NCBI GenBank assembly: GCA_002708205.1 | Contig: PAMR01000002.1 | Span: 10,181-20,182, forward strand | Direction: 5' to 3' | Source of the DNA: Gammaproteobacteria bacterium | Lineage (GTDB): Bacteria > Pseudomonadota > Gammaproteobacteria > Pseudomonadales > Azotimanducaceae | DNA length: 10,002 nt | Part shown: positions 1 through 5,963 of the stretch, piece by piece | Position numbering within the stretch: position 1 is the first letter of the stretch | Layout of the letters: each line of letters opens with the position of its first letter | Position numbers and translations under genes: made by a program | Notes under the pieces: model-generated | Told to the model about the DNA's origin: nothing | Database searches by the model: none | The model's input: the letters and a program-made list of their open reading frames with translations, nothing else

Positions 1-248
1 CCAGTGACCGGTGAATCATAAATAAGCGCGTCTTGATCGCCTCGGCCATCTTTTACGTGACGATCCAGAGCAAGCCAAGATGTGTTTAGCTTACCGCCAC
101 CAAACCATCGCCACGAACTTGCGTGGCTTTTATCCTGATTGAGAATACTAGACGGGAATTGGAACCAATCGATCTTCTGAGCTTGTTCCCGCCAAAAAGC
201 CTCCGGTTCTTCTATGGATTTCGCGTAATCTTCAGCATAAGTACTCAT
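1..248 (-). CDS. Propionyl/acetyl-CoA synthetase, PrpE-like (partial, N-terminus only)
   Basis: Only the first 82 codons are present; the gene continues past the left edge. The translation begins MSTYAEDYAKSIEEPEAFW and goes on to REQAQKIDWF, then WRWFGGGKLN and LALDRHVKDGRGDQDALIYDS. This is the N-terminal cap (ACAS_N region) of AMP-forming acyl-CoA synthetases, and the early pattern 'S-x-E-x-PE-x-FW-x-EQA-x-x-IDW' with a 'WF-x-GG-x-LN' block is closest to PrpE propionyl-CoA synthetases. Such enzymes activate a short-chain acid with ATP and CoA to acyl-CoA, AMP and pyrophosphate in the cytoplasm. The ATG is supported by GAAAGG 8 bases upstream (257-262). It lies 24 bases downstream of the racemase-like gene, so co-transcription is likely. 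The adenylation motifs are outside the window, so acetate versus propionate preference cannot be judged. Confidence 0.85.
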   Translation of the reverse strand, partial: MSTYAEDYAKSIEEPEAFWREQAQKIDWFQFPSSILNQDKSHASSWRWFGGGKLNTSWLALDRHVKDGRGDQDALIYDSPVT

Positions 249-256
249 AGGACTGA

Positions 257-262
257 CCTTTC
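257..262 (-). promoter_or_regulatory. Ribosome binding site of the PrpE-like gene
   Basis: On the minus strand this reads GAAAGG, 8 bases before the ATG at 248. It lies inside the 24-base gap after the racemase-like gene and supports both the chosen start and translation from a shared message. Confidence 0.55.
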
Positions 263-272
263 ACCACCGAGA

Positions 273-1394
273 TTAAGAAACAATCCCAAGTGTTTTTAGG
301 GAGTCTATTTCGTCACTGCTATATCCATAATCAGACAATATTGACCCGGTGTCCTGACCCGGCGATCGAGCTGGATTCCGGATCGAAGCAGCAGTTCGGC
401 TGAAACGAGGAGAAGGTGCTGGCTGCGTTACTCCATCCACCTCTACAAAGGTTTTACGGTGGCTATTGTGCGGATGCTGCGGAGCTTCAAAAATTGACAA
501 CACTGGAGCAAAGCAGACGTCGGTTCCCTCCATGATTTCGCACCATTCATCTCGCGTTTTGGTTTTAAACACGTCTGTCAGTTCTTCCTTGAAATTTACC
601 CATTGGTCTTTATCCATTTGAGGGCCGTACTTGTTCGGATCCAAACCAGCTTTCTCCACTAAAAGCTGATAAAACTGCGGTTCTATTGAACCTACACAAA
701 TGTGCTCACTGTCTGAGGTTTCATATGTGTTGTAAAAATGAGATCCACCATCGAGCAAATTGGAACCGCGTTCGTCTTGAAAACCCCGTCCCATTGAGAA
801 GAACATGGCCATCAACGATGCCGCGCCATCTACCATGGCCGCATCGATAACCTGTCCTTTCCCAGATTTTTGAGTTTCAAGCATTCCACATACAAGTCCA
901 TAGGCCAGCAACATGCCCCCACCACCAAAATCCCCTATAAGATTTAGGGGAGGAACCGGCTTACTGCCAGGTTCACCAATTGCATGCAAAGCTCCGGATA
1001 AACCGATGTAGTTAATATCGTGTCCTGCTGCCTGGGACATCGGGCCATCTTGCCCCCAGCCTGTCATACGTCCATATACAATTTTTTCGTTACGGCCCAT
1101 CACTTCTTTAGGTCCCAAGCCCAAACGCTCTGTCACACCCGGGCGAAAGCCTTCGTAGAAAGCATCAGCTTTTTCTACAAGTTTCAAAACGACTTCCACT
1201 CCCTCCGGACTCTTTAAGTCGACAGCAATAGACTGCCGGTTACGCTGCAGCACGTCTTTTGGTGGTGGTGCGCCTTTATTAATCCGATCGACTCGAATAA
1301 CGTCAGCTCCCATATCGGACAGCATCATCCCGCAAAAGGGACCTGGTCCAATTCCTGCTAATTCGATTACCCGATAACCATTTAGTGGTCCCAT
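273..1394 (-). CDS. Alpha-methylacyl-CoA racemase-like protein (CaiB/BaiF class III CoA-transferase family)
   Basis: A 373-residue cytoplasmic protein, the normal length for alpha-methylacyl-CoA racemases (about 360-380). It opens with the CoA-binding family start 'GYRVIELAGIGPGPFCGMML' and 'DMGADVIRVDR' (residues 6-37). The racemase-type active-site block GHDINYIGLSG (124-134) supplies His125, NLIGDFGGGGM (151-161) supplies Asp155, and GSIEPQFYQLL (235-245) supplies Glu238. These match the His/Asp/Glu residues known from mycobacterial MCR and human AMACR, and argue for racemase over formyl-CoA-type transferase activity. Racemases of this family interconvert (2R)- and (2S)-2-methylacyl-CoA by proton abstraction, allowing beta-oxidation of branched acids. 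The start has GAGGAG 6 bases upstream. It sits between an ABC exporter gene (49-base gap) and an acyl-CoA synthetase gene (24-base gap). The family assignment is firm. A CoA-transferase role cannot be excluded because many relatives are uncharacterised. Confidence 0.9.
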   Translation of the reverse strand: MGPLNGYRVIELAGIGPGPFCGMMLSDMGADVIRVDRINKGAPPPKDVLQRNRQSIAVDLKSPEGVEVVLKLVEKADAFYEGFRPGVTERLGLGPKEVMGRNEKIVYGRMTGWGQDGPMSQAAGHDINYIGLSGALHAIGEPGSKPVPPLNLIGDFGGGGMLLAYGLVCGMLETQKSGKGQVIDAAMVDGAASLMAMFFSMGRGFQDERGSNLLDGGSHFYNTYETSDSEHICVGSIEPQFYQLLVEKAGLDPNKYGPQMDKDQWVNFKEELTDVFKTKTRDEWCEIMEGTDVCFAPVLSIFEAPQHPHNSHRKTFVEVDGVTQPAPSPRFSRTAASIRNPARSPGQDTGSILSDYGYSSDEIDSLKTLGIVS

Positions 1395-1400
1395 GACAAA

Positions 1401-1406
1401 CTCCTC
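1401..1406 (-). promoter_or_regulatory. Ribosome binding site of the racemase-like gene
   Basis: The minus strand reads GAGGAG, ending 6 bases before the ATG at 1394. It is one of the strongest Shine-Dalgarno sequences in the window and fixes the start. It lies in the 49-base gap after the ABC transporter stop, and no terminator-like hairpin with a T tract is visible in that gap. Confidence 0.7.
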
Positions 1407-1443
1407 ATATGACTTTAGCCCAGTGTATAACTACCACCGCCCA

Positions 1444-3204
1444 TTACGCAGCTCCCTCTATTAATTGAGCTTTCGCAAACCTTCTGTATAAAGCACTATT
1501 TTGTAATAGTACCTCGTGAGAACCGATGCTCTCGATGGTCCCATCTTCTATGACCACTATCCGATCTGCCTGGATGACAGTGGATAAGCGATGAGCCACC
1601 ACCAAGACAGTGCGTTTCCCTTTTTGATTACCCACTGTTTCTCTAATTGAGTCTTCACTCTCCGCATCTAACGCGCTCGTCGCCTCGTCGAGAAGCAAAA
1701 TACATGGGTCAGCAAGCAAGGCACGAGCTATAGAAATTCTTTGCCGCTCACCGCCCGACAGCCCTTGTCCACCTTCACCTACTATCGTTTCTAATTCGTC
1801 TGGCCAGGCTTCAACAAATGTCGCGTTCGCAGATTTCAGCGCCTGCCATATTTGTTGTTCGTTGGCCTCCTCCGCTCCGTACCGCAAATTGTCTCTGATT
1901 GTTCCAGAAAAAAGAATCGACTCCTGCGGAACATATGCAATATTTTGGCGTAACGTGTTTAGATGGTATTCGCGAACATCATGCGGTCCCACCATCACAC
2001 TGCCCTTAGTCACGTCATACAGCCTTTGAATTAATTCTAGAATAGTGGACTTACCGACACCGCTCGCCCCGACAATTGCAACCAATTCGCCGTCTTTTAC
2101 TTCGAAATTCAGGCCATTCAGTACATCGACATCTGGACGAGTTGAGTAGGTAAAAGATACGTTCTGAAAACAGATACTACCGGTACGAAAAGATTTTCCT
2201 GTAGTCGGCTCTTTCAACGCTGAACGCGCAGATAGAAGCTCCATTAATCGCTCTGTAGCCCCGGCCGCTCTCTGCAAATCCCCAAATACTTCGCTAATTG
2301 CACCAACCGAACCCGCAACTATAAATGCGTAGAATATGAAAGCAGCCAGTTCACCTGGACTAGTCCGTCCCGCCAGTACATCTTGGCCGCCAAGCCAGAG
2401 CATAGTGGCTATCGCTGACATAACTACGATCATGACCGCTACTGTTAACCACGCGCGCTGACGAATGCGTTGCACTGCAATCCCAAAAGCATCAGCTACT
2501 CGTTTTCTAAAATAGGCCAAATCGACCTCTTCGTGGTTAAAAGAGGCCACAATTTTTATATGCCGAAGTGATTCGGCCGCATAGGTACCTACATCAGCTA
2601 CTCTATCCTGACTGGTTCGTGACAACCGCCGAACGCGGCGTCCAAAAACCATAATCGGAAGAACCACTAAGGGCGCAATCAAAACCACCACCATTGATAG
2701 TTTGGGGTTCGTCAAAAACAATAATATTGTCCCGCCTAAGAACATAAGCAAATTTCTCAAGGCAATCGAAGCCGATGAACCGATAACAGACTGGATTAAA
2801 GTGGTGTCCGTCGTAATTCGAGTCTGAATTTCTGTCGGTAAATTCCGTTCAAAGAATGCTGGGTGAAGATGAATAAGGTGAGCGTAGACAGCATTGCGAA
2901 TGTCCGCACTTACTCGTTCACCGACCCAGGAAACAAAATAAAATCTGAGGTACGTCCCAAGCGCCAAAAAAAATACGATTGTGGCAAATATACCGATGCT
3001 TTGACGCAGGACTTCTGGAGATCCGGCGCTCAGACCTTCATCAACAATAAAACGTAGTCCCTGGCCAATGGACAAAGTAACGGTCGCGGTGAAAATAAGC
3101 GCTGCCGAAGCAGCCAAAATTTGCGCTTTATACGGTGATACAAACTTCCATGCAGGTTTTAAACTGCTCAACTGCTTTGGACTCGCACGATCTTCCGATG
3201 TCAT
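1444..3204 (-). CDS. ABC exporter half-transporter (fused membrane and ATPase domains, MsbA-like)
   Basis: A 586-residue inner-membrane protein with the usual type IV exporter plan. About six hydrophobic segments (near 28-48, 72-92, 148-166, 168-188, 252-272, 285-305) are followed by one nucleotide-binding domain. The ATPase motifs are complete: aromatic A-loop Y353, Walker A GASGVGKST (379-387), Q-loop Q427, signature LSGGE (482-486), Walker B CILLLDE with catalytic Glu507, D-loop SALD (510-513) and switch His538. It should work as a homodimer or heterodimer, using ATP to export a hydrophobic substrate. No partner half-transporter is adjacent, which favours a homodimer. The sequence resembles the 'MsbA-related' proteins of proteobacteria, but no substrate can be read from it. 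It is the first gene of the leftward cluster. The start codon follows a G-rich stretch rather than a classic ribosome binding site. Confidence 0.92.
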   Translation of the reverse strand: MTSEDRASPKQLSSLKPAWKFVSPYKAQILAASAALIFTATVTLSIGQGLRFIVDEGLSAGSPEVLRQSIGIFATIVFFLALGTYLRFYFVSWVGERVSADIRNAVYAHLIHLHPAFFERNLPTEIQTRITTDTTLIQSVIGSSASIALRNLLMFLGGTILLFLTNPKLSMVVVLIAPLVVLPIMVFGRRVRRLSRTSQDRVADVGTYAAESLRHIKIVASFNHEEVDLAYFRKRVADAFGIAVQRIRQRAWLTVAVMIVVMSAIATMLWLGGQDVLAGRTSPGELAAFIFYAFIVAGSVGAISEVFGDLQRAAGATERLMELLSARSALKEPTTGKSFRTGSICFQNVSFTYSTRPDVDVLNGLNFEVKDGELVAIVGASGVGKSTILELIQRLYDVTKGSVMVGPHDVREYHLNTLRQNIAYVPQESILFSGTIRDNLRYGAEEANEQQIWQALKSANATFVEAWPDELETIVGEGGQGLSGGERQRISIARALLADPCILLLDEATSALDAESEDSIRETVGNQKGKRTVLVVAHRLSTVIQADRIVVIEDGTIESIGSHEVLLQNSALYRRFAKAQLIEGAA

Positions 3205-3350
3205 CCCCCAATTATTACAGTTGTTTGCAGGGCGGGGAACGTGAACTTGACACCTTTTATAGATTCATAGGGCAATTTACGCTTTTGCCATGGCGCTCGA
3301 CGAATGTAACCTTCAGAATGGGCTCTGCCTTTTTATGTTCGATCCTCATT
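3205..3350. promoter_or_regulatory. Divergent intergenic region between ABC exporter and esterase genes
   Basis: These 146 bases separate two divergently read genes, so promoters for both should lie here. A perfect TTGACA occurs on the plus strand at 3247-3252, but no acceptable -10 box sits 16-18 bases downstream. On the minus strand an AT-rich TAATAAT lies at 3211-3217, also without a good -35. An inverted repeat GGCAA (3271-3275) and TTGCC (3285-3289) with a 9-base spacer could be an operator, and a GCCATGGC palindrome follows at 3287-3294. The promoter role is inferred from gene orientation; I could not fix the exact boxes. Confidence 0.4.
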
Positions 3351-4001
3351 ATGTCACTTGACTGCATAGAAATAGACCCACCACAAACACCTGTCGGTAG
3401 CGTTATTTGGTTGCATGGCCTTGGAGCTGATGGTCACGATTTCGAACCAATCGTTCCAGAGATCCCTATTGATGTTCCCGTGCGGTTTATATTTCCTCAC
3501 GCACCCAAACGCCCCGTAACTATCAATGGCGGCATGGAAATGCGCGCGTGGTACGATGTCGGCGCTCAGTCCCCTTCGTCTTCAACCAACGGTATACGCA
3601 CCTCTTCAGATTTAATCCAAGAATTAGTTGTTTCTGAGAATCAACGAGGAATACCCAATAACCGAATTATTTTGGCTGGATTTTCGCAAGGTGGCGTAAT
3701 CGCGACGTATCTGGGACTAAGAACAACGGATAGATTTGCTGGCATCATAGCTTTATCCACCTACGTTCACGATCACGAGCATGTCATTGAAGAAGTGAGT
3801 TTCACTAGCATTGACACGCCCATATTCATGGCTCACGGAGTTATGGATCCCATGATACCGATCGCTCGAGCCGTTACTTCTCGGGAAGTACTAACAGCCG
3901 CTAACTATCAAGTCGAGTGGCACGAATACGCTATGGGGCATCAGGTCTGTCCAGAAGAAATTCTAGATATTGGAAATTTTTTGAATCACTGTCTGATCTA
4001 G
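3351..4001 (+). CDS. Carboxylesterase/phospholipase family serine hydrolase (EstB-like alpha/beta hydrolase)
   Basis: With the ATG at 3351 the product is 216 residues, matching the roughly 218-residue bacterial carboxylesterases related to acyl-protein thioesterases. The fold begins with SVIWLHGLGADGHDFEP, carrying the oxyanion-hole HGLG segment. It continues with FPHAPKRPVTINGG and MRAWYD, which are typical of the family. The catalytic triad is Ser112 in GFSQGG, Asp166 in GVMDPMIP and His197 in MGHQVC. It should hydrolyse short-chain carboxylic or thioester bonds in the cytoplasm; the natural substrate is unknown. The frame stays open back to an ATG at 3135, but that start would overlap the divergent exporter gene and add non-homologous residues. 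An ATG at 3318 is also possible. None of these starts has a clear ribosome binding site, so 3351 rests on homology and length. It is followed 8 bases later by miaE. Confidence 0.87.
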   Translation: MSLDCIEIDPPQTPVGSVIWLHGLGADGHDFEPIVPEIPIDVPVRFIFPHAPKRPVTINGGMEMRAWYDVGAQSPSSSTNGIRTSSDLIQELVVSENQRGIPNNRIILAGFSQGGVIATYLGLRTTDRFAGIIALSTYVHDHEHVIEEVSFTSIDTPIFMAHGVMDPMIPIARAVTSREVLTAANYQVEWHEYAMGHQVCPEEILDIGNFLNHCLI

Positions 4002-4006
4002 GAAAG
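4000..4006 (+). promoter_or_regulatory. Ribosome binding site of miaE
   Basis: AGGAAAG overlaps the esterase stop codon and precedes the ATG at 4010 by a few bases. It supports 4010 as the true miaE start rather than an in-frame ATG at 3917 inside the esterase gene, and suggests the two genes share a message. Confidence 0.6.
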
Positions 4007-4009
4007 ACA

Positions 4010-4594
4010 ATGCATTTTGAGTTACTTCGCGCTACTCCAAACAAATGGGTGGAAATGGTATTCAAAGACTTCGACAGCTTCTTGTCAGATCACGCATCAT
4101 CCGAAAAAAAAGCATCAGGAATGGCTCTTTCAGTCGCTGCTCACTATCCAGATAAACCCAAGATTGTTAGCGCTATGGTCGATCTGGCGGTAGAAGAGCT
4201 AAGCCACTATCGACAAGTAATTCATTTGATCTTGAGCAGAGGACTCCATCCCCGTCCAGATAGCCAAGATACGTACGTAAAAAAACTTAATTCAGCCATA
4301 CGCCGAGGCCCTGATTTTTTTTTGATCGATCGGCTACTCATCGGTGGAATTATCGAAAAGCGCGGAAGTGAACGGTTTTCCCTTGTGGCTCAAAAGTTTG
4401 CCCAAACTGAACCGACTATTTCACATTTCTACACGACTATTACAGCTAGCGAAGAACGACACTATTCTCTATTTTTGGAACTTGCTTTGGATGCCTGTGG
4501 AAATGAAGCCGAGCTGTTTGACCGCCTAAAAGAACTGTTAGAACTCGAAGCCAACCTTATTGAGGAATTACCGACGAGAGCTGCACTGCACTAA
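4010..4594 (+). CDS. miaE: tRNA 2-methylthio-N6-isopentenyladenosine hydroxylase (MiaE)
   Basis: A 194-residue cytoplasmic, all-helical non-haem di-iron oxygenase. MiaE hydroxylates the isopentenyl side chain of ms2i6A at position 37 of tRNAs reading UNN codons, giving ms2io6A, and uses molecular oxygen. The di-iron ligand pattern is visible in order: Glu32 (SEKKASGMA), Glu63-x-x-His66 (VEELSHYRQ), Glu116 (IIEKRGSERF) and Glu148-x-x-His151 (SEERHYSLF). Other family marks are the HYPDKPK segment and SRGLHPRPD. The start at 4010 has AGGAAAG upstream; an in-frame ATG at 3917 would put 31 unrelated residues inside the esterase gene. It lies 8 bases after the esterase and 9 bases before the glycosyltransferase, so these three are probably co-transcribed. 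The gene contains runs of eight A (4104-4111) and nine T (4315-4323). miaA and miaB, which make its substrate, are not in the window. Confidence 0.92.
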   Translation: MHFELLRATPNKWVEMVFKDFDSFLSDHASSEKKASGMALSVAAHYPDKPKIVSAMVDLAVEELSHYRQVIHLILSRGLHPRPDSQDTYVKKLNSAIRRGPDFFLIDRLLIGGIIEKRGSERFSLVAQKFAQTEPTISHFYTTITASEERHYSLFLELALDACGNEAELFDRLKELLELEANLIEELPTRAALH

Positions 4595-4603
4595 ATAGCA
4601 GAA

Positions 4604-5776
4604 ATGGACGCATCGATCGAAAAATATCTACAGAAATACGCCGAACCTGAGGTACTTAAACGAAAGAAAATTGGTCACTTTCAACAAGTGATAGTTATTC
4701 CTAGTTATGACGAAAAGGCCGACTTTCTCAAATCCCTTTTTACAAACATCCCTGCCTCCACCCGAACGAAGACACTCGCAATAGTGGTTGTGAATGTACC
4801 CGATGATCTGCATCCCAATTCATCTCCCTATAAGTCGACACATGCTCTTCTTAAGTCTTGCTGCGAACCTAATTGCCTTATTATCGATCGCGTAAGCAAG
4901 CCCATTCCAAGAAAAATGGGTGTTGGACTCGCTCGGAAAATTGGCGCTGACGTAGCTCTTGCTTACATCCGGGATGGGCTTATTTCAACACCAATCATCT
5001 ACACTACAGATGCGGACGCGGAACTGCCCAAAGATTACTTTCTTTCCAATACACAAAGAGACATAGGCGCGTGGCTTTACCCATTTAAACATCAAAGTAA
5101 AGATAATACATTGGAGAACCATGCTATTTGTTATGAACTTCATATGCGCTGGTATGTCGATGGGTTGAGGCGGGCAAATTCTTACTACGCCCACCATACA
5201 TTAGGCAGCACGATCGCTATAAATGCCAAGACTTATGCCGACGTTCGAGGTTACCCGAAGCGCAATGCCGGAGAAGATTTTTATCTTTTAAACAAAATTG
5301 CAAAAACCGCACCAATTCATCGACGAAGAAGCTCTCCACTCGTATTGGAAGCACGCGCGTCAACCCGAGTTCCATTTGGGACTGGACCGGCAATCTTAAA
5401 CATGCCGGAAAATCACGAAGATTACACAAGCTATAACCCAAAAGTATTCGAAGCATTAGCACTGGCACTTAAACATGTTAGTGATCCCAACACACAAATC
5501 TCATTACCTATCTCCAACGCACTAGAAACTCTCAATTTCACCCAAAAATGTAGAGATTTAAATACAAAACAACGACACCAATGGTTTGATGGTCTAAAAA
5601 CACTTCGGTTCGTTCACGCGATGCAAGAGCATTACCCAGACATACCTCTGTTACCCATGTTGCGAACAAAATATGATCTGCCTAAAAGTGATTTACGGAC
5701 ATTGCTTGCCTATCAACGTAACGACGAAAATGCACATCTAATTGATCTCAACAAGAGACAACTATCATCTCTATAA
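4604..5776 (+). CDS. Soluble GT-A-fold family 2-like glycosyltransferase, substrate unknown
   Basis: A 390-residue protein without signal peptide or membrane segments, so probably cytoplasmic. GT-A features appear in order: a first beta strand with VIVIPSYDE (29-37), ARKIGADVALAY (110-121) before the metal site, a DxD-type TTDADAELP (134-142, with D136 and D138 likely binding Mn/Mg and the sugar nucleotide), and AGEDFYLLNKI (222-232), where Glu224/Asp225 fit the catalytic-base position of inverting GT2 enzymes. A further block STRVPFGTGPAI (253-264) and a C-terminal helical part (about 270-390) have no motif I recognise. It presumably transfers a sugar from a nucleotide donor to an unknown acceptor. 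It starts 9 bases after miaE with only weak ribosome-binding potential, so translation may depend on the upstream gene. No lipopolysaccharide or capsule gene is nearby to suggest an acceptor. Confidence is high for the fold and low for any specific role. Confidence 0.75.
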   Translation: MDASIEKYLQKYAEPEVLKRKKIGHFQQVIVIPSYDEKADFLKSLFTNIPASTRTKTLAIVVVNVPDDLHPNSSPYKSTHALLKSCCEPNCLIIDRVSKPIPRKMGVGLARKIGADVALAYIRDGLISTPIIYTTDADAELPKDYFLSNTQRDIGAWLYPFKHQSKDNTLENHAICYELHMRWYVDGLRRANSYYAHHTLGSTIAINAKTYADVRGYPKRNAGEDFYLLNKIAKTAPIHRRRSSPLVLEARASTRVPFGTGPAILNMPENHEDYTSYNPKVFEALALALKHVSDPNTQISLPISNALETLNFTQKCRDLNTKQRHQWFDGLKTLRFVHAMQEHYPDIPLLPMLRTKYDLPKSDLRTLLAYQRNDENAHLIDLNKRQLSSL

Positions 5777-5787
5777 CCAAACGGGAG

Positions 5788-5812
5788 TGGCTTTAATGCC
5801 ATTTAATTGGCA
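5788..5812. repeat. Nested short inverted repeat (alternating TGGC/GCCA around TTTAAT)
   Basis: The sequence is built of blocks: TGGC, TTTAAT, GCCA, TTTAAT, TGGC, A. The central GCCA can pair with either flanking TGGC, each time enclosing a TTTAAT loop, so two mutually exclusive small hairpins are possible. The second has the longer stem (TGCCA at 5797-5801 with TGGCA at 5808-5812). It starts 12 bases after the glycosyltransferase stop. It could be a weak terminator, a processing site or a protein-binding site; stems of 4-5 pairs are too short to be sure. Confidence 0.35.
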
Positions 5813-5844
5813 GACGGATGTCACCGGCCGGGGGGAGCAAGTCA

Positions 5845-5889
5845 ATGAGTAACCTAAAATACTTCTACACGGTAAATCACACGATCTAG
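5845..5889 (+). CDS. Possible 14-residue leader peptide upstream of argC
   Basis: An ATG at 5845 is preceded by a strong purine-rich ribosome binding site (GGGGGAG within 5830-5837, about 7-8 bases away) and opens a 14-codon frame encoding MSNLKYFYTVNHTI, then TAG. The ribosome binding site is better than that of argC itself, which starts 74 bases after this stop with TTG. Leader peptides that control arginine genes would be expected to contain arginine codons; this one has none, but has three aromatic residues close together (Y-F-Y). It may be a real small frame or a chance match. Confidence 0.3.
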   Translation: MSNLKYFYTVNHTI

Positions 5890-5963
5890 CCATATACAAA
5901 CTATAACAACTATGTTGCTGACCCATATTCAAATACAATACGCAGCAAACTGAAGCTAAACAA

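Larger units (their letters stand above)
5777..5963. promoter_or_regulatory. Intergenic region upstream of argC
   Basis: This 187-base gap is the longest between rightward genes and probably carries the promoter of the argC cluster. AT-rich candidates for -10 boxes are TATAAC (5902-5907) and TACAAT (5934-5939), but neither has a convincing -35 partner at normal spacing. The first part holds a nested hairpin-forming repeat (5788-5812), a CCGGCCGG palindrome (5824-5831) and a short open frame with a strong ribosome binding site (5845-5889). No classic terminator with a T tract is seen after the glycosyltransferase, so readthrough from the upstream cluster is possible. Confidence 0.4.

Noticed and set aside
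3247..3252. Perfect TTGACA as a sigma-70 -35 box for the esterase operon
   Set aside because: No acceptable -10 hexamer lies 16-18 bases downstream, so I note it only within the intergenic entry.
3135..3350. N-terminal extension of the esterase from the ATG at 3135
   Set aside because: It would overlap the start of the divergent ABC exporter gene and encodes residues unlike the esterase family; the 216-residue form from 3351 matches the usual length and triad positions.
3318..3398. Lipoprotein signal peptide on the esterase (hydrophobic run ending SLDC)
   Set aside because: The run is short, lacks positive charge before it, and SLDC is not a proper lipobox; EstB-type esterases are normally cytoplasmic.
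3917..4009. N-terminal extension of MiaE from the ATG at 3917
   Set aside because: It lies inside the esterase gene in another frame and has no MiaE similarity; the ATG at 4010 has AGGAAAG just upstream.
4314..4335. T-run after miaE sequence as an internal terminator
   Set aside because: No GC-rich hairpin precedes the nine T, and the reading frame (PDFFLIDRL) is conserved-looking MiaE sequence.
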